From the NCBI RefSeq assembly GCF_001435815.1, contig NZ_AZFV01000019.1, positions 1-62,287 of the forward strand: a stretch of 62,287 bases of DNA, given 5' to 3'. This stretch comes from Companilactobacillus nantensis DSM 16982. GTDB taxonomy: Bacteria > Bacillota > Bacilli > Lactobacillales > Lactobacillaceae. The notes under the pieces were generated by a model. It ran no database searches, had not been told where the DNA came from, and saw only the letters and a list, made by a program, of their open reading frames with translations. Positions within the stretch are counted from its first letter, which is position 1. The number at the start of each line of letters is the position of its first letter. Made by a program: the position numbers and the translations under genes. Shown piece after piece: positions 17,384 to 24,763 of the stretch.

Positions 17384-18295
17384 CTATTTAAGATTCTTTT
17401 TAATGTAATCAGCTGAGGCTTGTAACTTATCTAGTTCACTTTGTGGTAAGTCTAATTGTAATTGTTTCAAAATACCATTGCGTCCAACAATTGCTGGATA
17501 TGACAAGTAAACACCATATTCTTCACGGAAGTTAGAAACGGGTAATTCAATATGAGCATCATTCAAGATAGCTAATGACAATCTAACAGCAGCTGTTGAA
17601 ACACCGTAGTTAGTGTAACCTTTTCCATCAAAAACAGTGAATCCGCCCATCCGAACATCTTCATTAATTTGTTCCAAATCAAGACCAGAATCTTTTGCCA
17701 ATTTTTCAATTGGTTGATCCATAACTTTAACCGTTGACCATGCAGTAAATTGAGAATTCCCATGTTCACCTAAGTTGTAGCCCGAAACTGAACGAGGGTC
17801 GACAGAGAAAGCTTTACCAACCGCACGTTTCATTCTAGCTGAATCTAGCAAGGTACCAGTACCGATAACACGTTCCTTAGGAAAACCAAGGATTTGTTGA
17901 TACATGGATGTCATAACATCGTTGGGGTTACTAATAACAACCATAATACCGTTAAACTTCGTTTGTTTAATCTTACCAGCAACATCAGTCACTGAATCAC
18001 CAGTTGGTTTTAGCTCACCAAAACGGTTAGGGTGATCTCCACCAATCAACTTGATGTGACCAACTGCTGAAATAATAATATCAGCATCATCTAATTGAGA
18101 ATAATCATTTACAAAAATATTAGTATGGTATGGCAAATTGGCCATCGCATCTTCAAAGTCCAAGGCATCGGCCTTAACCTTCTTTTCATTTTGGTCGATC
18201 AATACTAAATCATCGACAAATCCACCTGCTACAATGTAATGAGCACAGGCAGCACCAACGTTACCCATACCGATAATACCAATTTTTCTAGTCAT
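17384..18295 (-). CDS. L-2-hydroxyisocaproate dehydrogenase-like (LDH/MDH family), copy 2
   Basis: 303-residue paralogue of the next gene, very similar across its length ([46 protein letters not shown] identical or nearly so). The substrate loop reads [14 protein letters not shown], different from copy 1, so substrate preference probably differs. Start is ATG 18295, 11 bp from GAGGAG; the in-frame codon at 18313 is upstream of that site. Separate transcription unit; cloverleaf copy 3 lies 83 bp upstream on the same strand. Confidence 0.85.
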   Translation of the reverse strand: MTRKIGIIGMGNVGAACAHYIVAGGFVDDLVLIDQNEKKVKADALDFEDAMANLPYHTNIFVNDYSQLDDADIIISAVGHIKLIGGDHPNRFGELKPTGDSVTDVAGKIKQTKFNGIMVVISNPNDVMTSMYQQILGFPKERVIGTGTLLDSARMKRAVGKAFSVDPRSVSGYNLGEHGNSQFTAWSTVKVMDQPIEKLAKDSGLDLEQINEDVRMGGFTVFDGKGYTNYGVSTAAVRLSLAILNDAHIELPVSNFREEYGVYLSYPAIVGRNGILKQLQLDLPQSELDKLQASADYIKKNLK

Positions 18296-18378
18296 AAATA
18301 AAACTCCTCGCAATCAAAGATTTTAAAATAACTTCTATGTACATCATACATTAGTCTCGAGATAAAGTTTAACCTTAT

Positions 18379-18556
18379 GCCGTCTCCGGGGGAGGAGAAT
18401 GTTGTTCCGCTATGGGGACCGATTCGAGCCAAGGTCTCGAATCTCGCTTTGAAGCCTTGCACAAACCGCAAGTCTCCAAAGTCGCCCCGTGGTGTAAGAG
18501 CTAAAGCTCTAACGCCACCTTCACAGCCGAACAACATTCTCCTCCCCCTCCGACTA
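18379..18556 (-). repeat. Cloverleaf repeat, copy 3 (upstream of dehydrogenase)
   Basis: Outer arms GGGGGAGGAGAATGTTGTTC and GAACAACATTCTCCTCCCCC are a perfect 20-bp inverted repeat unlike the arms of other copies. Inner 8-bp stem GATTCGAG/CTCGAATC (minus strand), loop ACCTTGG; hairpin GTGGCGTTAGAGC/GCTCTTACACCAC. Same strand as the downstream gene. Confidence 0.88.
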
Positions 18557-18734
18557 ATTCATTTATATTTTTTTATTATTCTAACTGCTTAGGTACACTT
18601 ATTTACTAAATATTTGTTCTTAAAAGATATTACGGGAAATATACTTAAAAAAATCTAACAATTAAATGCAAAGCCAACTTACAATTGATAAAAGGCCATA
18701 TAAGTACAGTAAACAATCATAACTCCAAACACTC

Positions 18735-18907
18735 TAGCCACAGGTTGCCAGTGATAATGCCAGCAGTGATAGTAGTGTTAAGGCTTTAGCCTTTACACTA
18801 CGGACGTATTTTGAGATTCGCGGGCTTTGCGAAGCTCAAAATCGAGGCTGGAGACCTTGGCTCCAGTCGGTCCCACAGCAGGCATTATCACTGGCAACCT
18901 GTGGCGG
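18735..18907 (+). repeat. Cloverleaf repeat, copy 4
   Basis: Outer arms CCACAGGTTGCCAGTGATAA and its exact complement near the right end, again private to this copy. Inner stems GTAGTGTTAAGGC/GCCTTTACACTAC and GGCTGGAG/CTCCAGTC (one G-U). Inverted relative to copy 3 with a 178-bp AT-rich gap, and placed after the ddl terminator, exactly as copies 1 and 2 are placed after agaS. Confidence 0.88.
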
Positions 18908-18915
18908 AATCCCAA

Positions 18916-18954
18916 ACAAAAAAAGCCATCAAATCATTGCTGATTCAATAGCTT
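18916..18954 (-). terminator. Terminator of ddl
   Basis: 14-bp stem AAGCTATTGAATCA / TGATTTGATGGCTT held with G-U pairs, GCAA loop, then seven T on the minus strand. Confidence 0.88.
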
Positions 18955-18961
18955 AACTAAA

Positions 18962-20017
18962 TTATTTTTGATTTTCGTAATACTTAACTTTACTCTTAAT
19001 GATTCTTTCACATAAATCAGGATATGAAATACCAATAGCTTCTGCTTCTCTTGGCATCAATGACAATGGTGTCATACCTGGTAATGTATTTGCTTCCATA
19101 ACGTACAATTGACCGTCACGTAATAGGAAGTCAACTCGTCCATAATTGCTCATGCCTAATGCTTCAAAAGTCTTCTTTGTCAAAGCTTGCATTTCAGCAT
19201 GTGTTTCATCACTCAAGTTTTCTGGTGGTGTAACAAAGTGTGTAACGTTGTTTTCCTGGAACTTGTGTTGGAAGTCATACCAACCTGTATCAACGGCGAT
19301 TTCAACGGCTGGAAGAACTAGTCCGTCAACGATAGCAACTGAAAATTCACGACCCTTGATATATTCTTCAATCAAGACTTCAGTATCAAATCTCAATGCA
19401 TCTGCAACTGATTCTCTTAACTCTGTAGCATTTTCCACGATATGTGTACCAACACTTGAACCACCATTTGATGGTTTAACTACCATTGGATAGTTAAATG
19501 GAATATCTTCAGACAAGATTTTAGCTGTTTTAGTAGTTGTATATTGAGCTGTTGGAATCTTATCTTGTACAAAAATTTCTTTAGAATACTTCTTGTCCAT
19601 AGCAAGACCTGATGCTAATGAACCACTACCTGTATATCTGATATCAAAGACATCGAAGACGGCTTGCATCTTACCATTTTCTCCATCTTCACCGTGTAGT
19701 CCCATGTAGACAATATCGGCGTGTTGACAAATCTTTAAAACGTTACGACCTAGAAGACCGCGAGTCCCATCGGTACGAAGTGCATTGATTTTTTCATCAG
19801 TTAAAACTTCATCATCAATGATAAGTTTACTTTCACTTTCGGGTTCAGTTGTAAAAAGATCATCAATCTTATCTTCATCAACATCCTTACCTAAAAATGA
19901 ATCAACGTATGCGACTTCATAACCCTTACTACGTAGTGCGTTGGTGATTTTAACTCCGGAAGATAAAGAAACATTTCTTTCTGTACTTCTTCCACCTGAA
20001 AGAACGACAATTTTCAT
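18962..20017 (-). CDS. ddl: D-alanine-D-alanine ligase family, D-Ala-D-Lac type
   Basis: ATP-grasp ligase making the terminal dipeptide or depsipeptide of peptidoglycan precursors, 351 residues. Seen: GGRSTERNVSL (8-18), GLHGEDGENGKMQ (106-118), KPSNGGSSVG (181-190), EANTLPGMTPLS near 310. At the position of E. coli DdlB Tyr216 (YEAKY) this protein has Phe253 (FQHKF); Phe here is the established mark of D-Ala-D-Lac ligases in Leuconostoc and heterofermentative or vancomycin-resistant lactobacilli. Intrinsic glycopeptide resistance follows as inference. Single gene, AAAAGGAT ribosome site, own terminator. Confidence 0.95.
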   Translation of the reverse strand: MKIVVLSGGRSTERNVSLSSGVKITNALRSKGYEVAYVDSFLGKDVDEDKIDDLFTTEPESESKLIIDDEVLTDEKINALRTDGTRGLLGRNVLKICQHADIVYMGLHGEDGENGKMQAVFDVFDIRYTGSGSLASGLAMDKKYSKEIFVQDKIPTAQYTTTKTAKILSEDIPFNYPMVVKPSNGGSSVGTHIVENATELRESVADALRFDTEVLIEEYIKGREFSVAIVDGLVLPAVEIAVDTGWYDFQHKFQENNVTHFVTPPENLSDETHAEMQALTKKTFEALGMSNYGRVDFLLRDGQLYVMEANTLPGMTPLSLMPREAEAIGISYPDLCERIIKSKVKYYENQK

Positions 20018-20192
20018 TGTGTTTCACCTAATCCTTTTAAATTTATTACTTAAGCGTAATCCTAGAACCTACAGAATAGCACAATGGCAGGTAAAAAACC
20101 ATTTTGGAAATTAAGTTTTTTAAATTTTTTTGCGAACTTCTCGAATTTTTCACACATTTTTGGTTTAATTGGCATTAAGGAGGGTAACAACC

Positions 20193-21137
20193 TTGAAAAA
20201 ATTAAATATCATTTTATTAGGTTTATTATCTGTAATCACGCTGGGAATCTTTTCAGCACAAAGTGTTAAAGCTGATGATCTAAGTGATCAACCAGTTATG
20301 ACTTTAGGAACTTCTTTAACTGCTGACCAACGTCAAGGGACAATCAATGCCCTATCATCACAAATTAACGATAGTAATTACAAAACTATCACTGTTACTG
20401 GTGATACATTAGTTAAATACTTGAATCCAAGTGGTAATTCATTCACAAGTAACTCTGGTGTTTGGTCATCAGCCTTGATTCAAAAAACATCATCCGGTTC
20501 TGGTATCAACGTTAAAATCGTTGACTATAATGGTAAAAATAACATCACTACTATCACAGCTGACCAATATCGTAATGCCGCCGTTACTGCCGGTATAAGC
20601 GATGCTAATATCTATGTAACCTCAGCTACCCCAATTGATGGTTCAGGTGCTCTAGCAGGTATTTATGCCGCTTACGCAAATTCTGGTGATACATTGAATC
20701 AAAGCCAAGTTAATGCCGCTCAAAAAGAAATGAGTGTCTTGAGTGGAATTACTGATGCCAATAAAGGTACCGATGGCTATTCTGATAAACAATTAAATAA
20801 CGCCGTGGCTGGTATTAAGTCAGATATGGCTCAAAAAGGTGACAATATCACCGTTAACCAGATCACAACAATTGTAAATAACAACTTACAGAAGAACAAT
20901 TTACAAAACATCATCAATGATAATCAAAAACAACAAATCATTAACTTGATGGTTCAAATCAGAGATTCAGGTGCTTTAAAGAACTCAAACTTTAAGGAAC
21001 AAGCTTCCAAACTAAGCAGCGATATCATGAGTAAAGCTAAAAATATTTTCAACAACTTAAATACTCAAGAAAATCGTAACTTCCTACAAAGAATTTGGGA
21101 CAGCATTGTTTCATTCTTCAGTGGATTGTTTAGTTAA
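20193..21137 (+). CDS. Secreted DUF1002 (YpuA-like) protein
   Basis: 314 residues of unknown function. TTG start at 20193 chosen because AAGGAGGG (20177-20184) stands 8 bp before it; an earlier TTG would place that site inside the gene. Signal peptide residues 1-27 (Lys-rich start, LNIILLGLLSVITLGIF core, cleavage after SVKA). The rest is Asn/Gln/Thr-rich with DUF1002 features (TLGTSLTADQR, VTGDTLVKYLNPSG, YVTSATPIDGSGALAGI) and a C-terminal hydrophobic end WDSIVSFFSGLFS. Single gene with a strong terminator. Confidence 0.88.
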   Translation: MKKLNIILLGLLSVITLGIFSAQSVKADDLSDQPVMTLGTSLTADQRQGTINALSSQINDSNYKTITVTGDTLVKYLNPSGNSFTSNSGVWSSALIQKTSSGSGINVKIVDYNGKNNITTITADQYRNAAVTAGISDANIYVTSATPIDGSGALAGIYAAYANSGDTLNQSQVNAAQKEMSVLSGITDANKGTDGYSDKQLNNAVAGIKSDMAQKGDNITVNQITTIVNNNLQKNNLQNIINDNQKQQIINLMVQIRDSGALKNSNFKEQASKLSSDIMSKAKNIFNNLNTQENRNFLQRIWDSIVSFFSGLFS

Positions 21138-21173
21138 TCCATCTATAATAGTTGAAAACATTTACCAATTATT

Positions 21174-21220
21174 AAAAAATCCCGTAACAATCTTTTATAG
21201 ATTGCCACCGGGATTTTTTT
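21174..21220 (+). terminator. Terminator of the DUF1002 gene
   Basis: AAAAAATCCCG / CGGGATTTTTTT with an inner CAATC/GATTG pair; long T tail. Confidence 0.92.
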
Positions 21221-21408
21221 CAATTATCGTTCATTTTTTAACACAAGAAAAATCAATTTTTTATAAACTGTAATTAGGGTCATGTTTTCGAAGACTCATT
21301 ATCTTTGTTGACTTTAGTCAGAATGTTAAATGGTGCAACACCCCTCGCCTATTCCGTTTTGATGGAGGTGTATGACTTGATAACAAGGATAAGATCGAAG
21401 GTGTGGTT

Positions 21409-21510
21409 TTGCAGCTCTTAGAGTTCGCAATTAGTGTGTATTTCTTGGCTAAAGCTTATTTCATATATATCAAAGCCAAGACACTAAAAAAGACTAATCA
21501 CTTAGATTAG
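21409..21510 (+). CDS. Candidate type I toxin-like hydrophobic small protein
   Basis: 33-codon frame with a TTG start (GTG 21403 is an alternative), GAAGG ribosome site 7-8 bp upstream, encoding one hydrophobic helix (LLEFAISVYFLAKAYFIYIK) and a Lys-rich end. Support from RNA features: ACACC...GGAGGTGT upstream can hide a strong GGAGGTG site (21364-21370), CTTGGCT/AGCCAAG forms a hairpin inside the frame, and a minus-strand terminator ends within the 3' end of the frame. This is the usual layout of antisense-controlled toxins. No family recognised; the product is a guess from layout. Confidence 0.4.
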   Translation: MQLLEFAISVYFLAKAYFIYIKAKTLKKTNHLD

Positions 21511-21514
21511 TCTT
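21486..21514 (-). terminator. Minus-strand terminator inside the small-protein locus
   Basis: Perfect 10-bp stem AAGACTAATC / GATTAGTCTT, 5-nt loop; T6 follows only on the minus strand. It implies a short antisense transcript entering from the right. Confidence 0.6.
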
Positions 21515-21551
21515 ACCCATTAGTAAACCGTTTTCCGTCTGATGTTTGGGG

Positions 21552-21583
21552 CTACAAGACTTGCCCTCTTGTAGTCTCTTTTC
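21552..21583 (+). terminator. Plus-strand terminator after the small-protein locus
   Basis: CTACAAGA / TCTTGTAG stem with 7-nt loop followed by TCTCTTTTC. Confidence 0.6.
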
Positions 21584-21646
21584 ATTTGCTATTATAAATG
21601 ATGGATAAATTGAAAGCAACTGTTTACAACACTACGTAAATATTCT

Positions 21647-21675
21647 TTGACAATCTGTACACACCCCCATATCAT
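21647..21675 (+). promoter_or_regulatory. Promoter of the P-type ATPase
   Basis: Consensus -35 TTGACA (21647-21652), 17-bp spacer, -10 TATCAT (21670-21675). The transcript leader of about 110 nt contains a short upstream frame. Confidence 0.7.
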
Positions 21676-21723
21676 AGGATAAACAAATATAATTATTTAA
21701 ATACCTGAAAGGAAGTGGGCGCC

Positions 21724-21774
21724 TTGGTCTGCATTGAGAAGATCTATCGTAATTTAACAGATAAATACAATTAA
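21724..21774 (+). CDS. Possible leader peptide before the ATPase
   Basis: 16-codon frame starting TTG after AAAGGAAG (9-10 bp), product MVCIEKIYRNLTDKYN, ending 19 bp before the ATPase ATG and just before its ribosome site (TAGGAG). Short, no conserved features known; leader peptides before cation ATPases exist in other bacteria, but a role here is inference. Confidence 0.3.
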   Translation: MVCIEKIYRNLTDKYN

Positions 21775-21793
21775 ATAGGAGTAAACAAAGTAA

Positions 21794-24517
21794 ATGTTAT
21801 TAGAAGAAAGCAATACCAGTTCCAAAGATAATTCCAAAGAACCCCCGAGAAACTCAAAAGAACTATGGCAACTGAGTGAGGCAGATGTCGGCAAAACTTT
21901 CCAAACCAACACTGAAGATGGTTTGACTAGCGCCGAAGTTAAACGTCGTTTGGACCGCAATGGCCGCAACGAATTGGAAGTTAAGAAACAATCGAAGTTT
22001 ATCCAATTCATCAAACAATTTAACAACAGTATCATCTACATCCTTGCTGCTGCAGCCATTATGACTTTCTTGATGCATCGTTATTCTGATTCGATCGTTA
22101 TTGGTTTAGTTATTATTGCCAATGCAATTATCGGTTACGTTCAAGAACAACAAGCCGGAAATGCTTTGGAAAAAATCCGGGAAATGTTAGTTTCCAAAAA
22201 CTTCGTCTTCCGTGATGGCGAAAAATTAGAAATAGATGCACGTGAATTAGTTGTTGGTGATTTAGTTAACCTTGAGGCTGGTGATGCTGTGCCTGCTGAC
22301 TTGCGTTTGATTTCAGCTGACAACTTAAGTGTTCAAGAATCAACCTTAACTGGTGAAACAAATGCCGTTGAAAAAATTGAGGAAGCTATTCCTGATTTTA
22401 AATTACCATTGGCCGAACGTAAAAATATGGTCTACGCTTCAACTGCTGTTACACACGGTTCTGGTTTAGGAATTGTCGTCGCAACTGCTGGCGATACTGA
22501 AATTGGTCAAATTCAAAACTCAGTTGAATCCGTTAAAGAAAAGCCCACTCCTTTAATGCAAAACTTGAATTCTCTTGGATTTGGTCTTTCAATCGCTATT
22601 TTAATCGCTGCGGTACTCTTGTTCATTATTGGGTACTTCATTGATACATATAGTTTACCAACGTTATTAATCGCCGTGATTACCATGGTCGTTGGTTCAA
22701 TGCCCGAAGGTTTACCAGCTAGTACGTCAGTTGTTTTAGCTATGGGAACCCGTAAAATGACTAAACGGAACGTAATTGTTAAATCACTCCCTGCCGTTGA
22801 AACCCTTGGTGCGGTTGATATCGTTAATACTGATAAAACTGGTACTTTAACCAAAAATGAAATGACCGTTAAAAAAGTTGTGACACCGACGCATGATTTT
22901 GAAGTTACGGGTGTTGGTTACGATGCCGATGGTGGTGTTGATTTTGACGGTAGTTTGAAACTTGCTGGCAAAACTTATGACTGGCAAAAAGATCCAAGTA
23001 TGAAATGGTTAGTTGATATTGCTGGTCAAACAACCGATGCGCAACTCCATTTTGAAAATAATCGTTGGGAATTAAACGGTGAACCAACTGATGGTGCTTT
23101 AACAACGCTTTATCGTAAAATGACTGGTGCTGACCCTGAAGTTGATGAAATTGATTCTCTACCTTTCGATTCAGAATTTCGTTTCTCAGCCCGTTTGGCT
23201 AATTTAAATAACCAACGTGTCTTGATGGTGAAAGGTTCTCCAACTACTATTATCAACGCTTCTGTTAAATCAACTGATGAAGCTTATTGGAATAGTAAAA
23301 TCAAAGAACTTTCATCTGAAGGTTTACGTGTCGTGGCTTTAGCTTATAAACTTGTTGACGACAACTTTGAAGAAATCGAAGCTGATCAAATCAACGGTTT
23401 GACGTTAGCTGGTATGGTCGGAATTATTGATCCACCACGTGAAGAAGCACGTAAATCAATCCATGAATTACGAATGGCTGGTATTAAGGTCAAAATGATT
23501 ACTGGTGATCACCCTGACACTGCTTCAGCTATTGCTAAAAAATTAGACTTAGATTCAGTTATTCGTGCCGTTACTGGTCCCGAAATTGATGCTATGTCTG
23601 ATGACGAATTAAATGCTAAAATCGACAATTATAACGTTTTTGCCCGAACAACTCCTGCTAACAAGTTAAGAATTGTTCGTGCCCAACAAGCTAATGAACA
23701 CGTTGTTTCTATGACTGGTGACGGTGTTAACGATGCCCCAGCCCTAAAGCAAGCCGATATTGGTGTTGCCATGGGTATTAAAGGTACTGAAGTTGCTAAG
23801 GAATCGGCTAACATGGTTCTTGCTGATGATGATTTTGCCGATATCGTGGTAGCTGTTCGCGAAGGTCGTCACGTCTTCGACAATATTCGTAAAACTATTC
23901 GTTTCTTATTACCAACCAGTTTTGCGGAAGGACTAATCGTGGTTATCAGTATCCTTTTGGGACAAGATTTGCCACTTTATCCAGCTCAACTGCTTTGGAT
24001 CAACATGGTTTCTGCTTTAACCATTCAGTTTGCATTCATTTTCGAACCACCCGAAGCTGGCATCATGGCTCGTGGTCCTAGAAATGTTAAACAAGGTTTA
24101 CTGACAAAATTAGATACATTTGAAATCGTCTACGTTTCGCTACTAATTTCCGGACTTGGAATTTGGGCATTCGACTTCTTAACTGGCCAAGGTATGCCTG
24201 AAGTAGTCGGAAGTACGATGGCATTAAATATCATTATTTTCGGTAAAATTTTCTACTTGTTCAACCTCAGAAATGACCATCCCGTTATTTCAAAATATTT
24301 CTTCCAAAACAAAATGGCTTTCTACATCATCGGTATTTTGATTGTCTTACAATTAGGAATTATTTATCTCCCATTCATGCAATCAATTTTCCACACAACT
24401 AACATTAACTTCACGTACGGATGGCTCATCCCAATCGCTGCAGGTGTTATTGTCCTAGTTGTGACTGAGCTTGGAAAGTTCATTCGTTTCCATTTGTTAC
24501 AACGAAATATTAAATAA
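21794..24517 (+). CDS. P-type ATPase, P2A-like cation pump
   Basis: 907 residues, full P-type architecture: N-terminal cation-ATPase domain, actuator loop STLTGETNAVEK near 189, phosphorylated Asp347 in DKTGTLT, KGSPT nucleotide loop, MITGDHPDTA, GDGVNDAPALKQADIG hinge, and about ten membrane helices. M4 keeps PEGLP with Glu305. In M6 the segment runs N737-M-V-S-A-L, whereas Ca2+ pumps of the SERCA type have Asn-x-x-Thr-Asp; the Asp ligand is Ala741 here. The transported ion is therefore uncertain (Ca2+, Mg2+, monovalent ion). Monocistronic, own promoter and terminator. Confidence 0.88.
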   Translation: MLLEESNTSSKDNSKEPPRNSKELWQLSEADVGKTFQTNTEDGLTSAEVKRRLDRNGRNELEVKKQSKFIQFIKQFNNSIIYILAAAAIMTFLMHRYSDSIVIGLVIIANAIIGYVQEQQAGNALEKIREMLVSKNFVFRDGEKLEIDARELVVGDLVNLEAGDAVPADLRLISADNLSVQESTLTGETNAVEKIEEAIPDFKLPLAERKNMVYASTAVTHGSGLGIVVATAGDTEIGQIQNSVESVKEKPTPLMQNLNSLGFGLSIAILIAAVLLFIIGYFIDTYSLPTLLIAVITMVVGSMPEGLPASTSVVLAMGTRKMTKRNVIVKSLPAVETLGAVDIVNTDKTGTLTKNEMTVKKVVTPTHDFEVTGVGYDADGGVDFDGSLKLAGKTYDWQKDPSMKWLVDIAGQTTDAQLHFENNRWELNGEPTDGALTTLYRKMTGADPEVDEIDSLPFDSEFRFSARLANLNNQRVLMVKGSPTTIINASVKSTDEAYWNSKIKELSSEGLRVVALAYKLVDDNFEEIEADQINGLTLAGMVGIIDPPREEARKSIHELRMAGIKVKMITGDHPDTASAIAKKLDLDSVIRAVTGPEIDAMSDDELNAKIDNYNVFARTTPANKLRIVRAQQANEHVVSMTGDGVNDAPALKQADIGVAMGIKGTEVAKESANMVLADDDFADIVVAVREGRHVFDNIRKTIRFLLPTSFAEGLIVVISILLGQDLPLYPAQLLWINMVSALTIQFAFIFEPPEAGIMARGPRNVKQGLLTKLDTFEIVYVSLLISGLGIWAFDFLTGQGMPEVVGSTMALNIIIFGKIFYLFNLRNDHPVISKYFFQNKMAFYIIGILIVLQLGIIYLPFMQSIFHTTNINFTYGWLIPIAAGVIVLVVTELGKFIRFHLLQRNIK

Positions 24518-24522
24518 AAATT

Positions 24523-24608
24523 CCGCCTCCTGACAAAACGAAGAAGTCGCTGTGGGGACCGGCTCGAGCCAAAGAGCGGTCTCGACCCTCGATTTTGTCC
24601 TCCGGCTA
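24523..24608 (-). repeat. Cloverleaf repeat, copy 5, internally deleted
   Basis: 86 bp left of the usual 175-185. It keeps the left outer end, the GCTGTGGGGACCG block, the P4 hairpin (GGGTCGAG/CTCGAGCC on the minus strand, one mismatch) and CTCGATTTTG, then jumps to the right terminus TCCTCCGGCTAG. The join sits on a TTTTG that occurs in both places in full copies, so a microhomology deletion removed P2 and P3. GACAAAA/TTTTGTC still pairs. Lies directly after the ATPase stop, on the opposite strand. Confidence 0.75.
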
Positions 24609-24660
24609 GTGTATGGATTTTACAACAGACTCAATAAAATTTTAAGATAAACAGTTATAT

Positions 24661-24721
24661 ATCAAAAAAGCATCTACGAAAAGTCAAAATCAAACGACTT
24701 TTTCATAGATGCTTTTTTGAT
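24661..24721. terminator. Bidirectional terminator between ATPase and alpha-glucosidase genes
   Basis: Long stem ATCAAAAAAGCATCTA...TAGATGCTTTTTTGAT with an inner GAAAAGTC/GACTTTTTC pair; T-runs on both strands serve the two converging genes. Confidence 0.9.
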
Positions 24722-24763
24722 ATTAATAATTCTGTCACATTCTATTTCATGGATTTTAACCCA

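Noticed and set aside
18292-18592. Open frames of 70-80 codons on both strands within cloverleaf copy 3
   Set aside because: They exist because the GC-richer repeat has few stops; similar frames appear in copies 7 and 9 and track the repeat, not a protein.
20169-20192. Upstream TTG start for the DUF1002 protein
   Set aside because: It would put the AAGGAGGG ribosome site inside the gene and spoil the signal peptide start.
21225-21793. Magnesium (M-box) or manganese (yybP-ykoY) riboswitch before the P-type ATPase
   Set aside because: Conserved cores of these riboswitches were looked for and not found; the structure seen fits a small-protein locus better.
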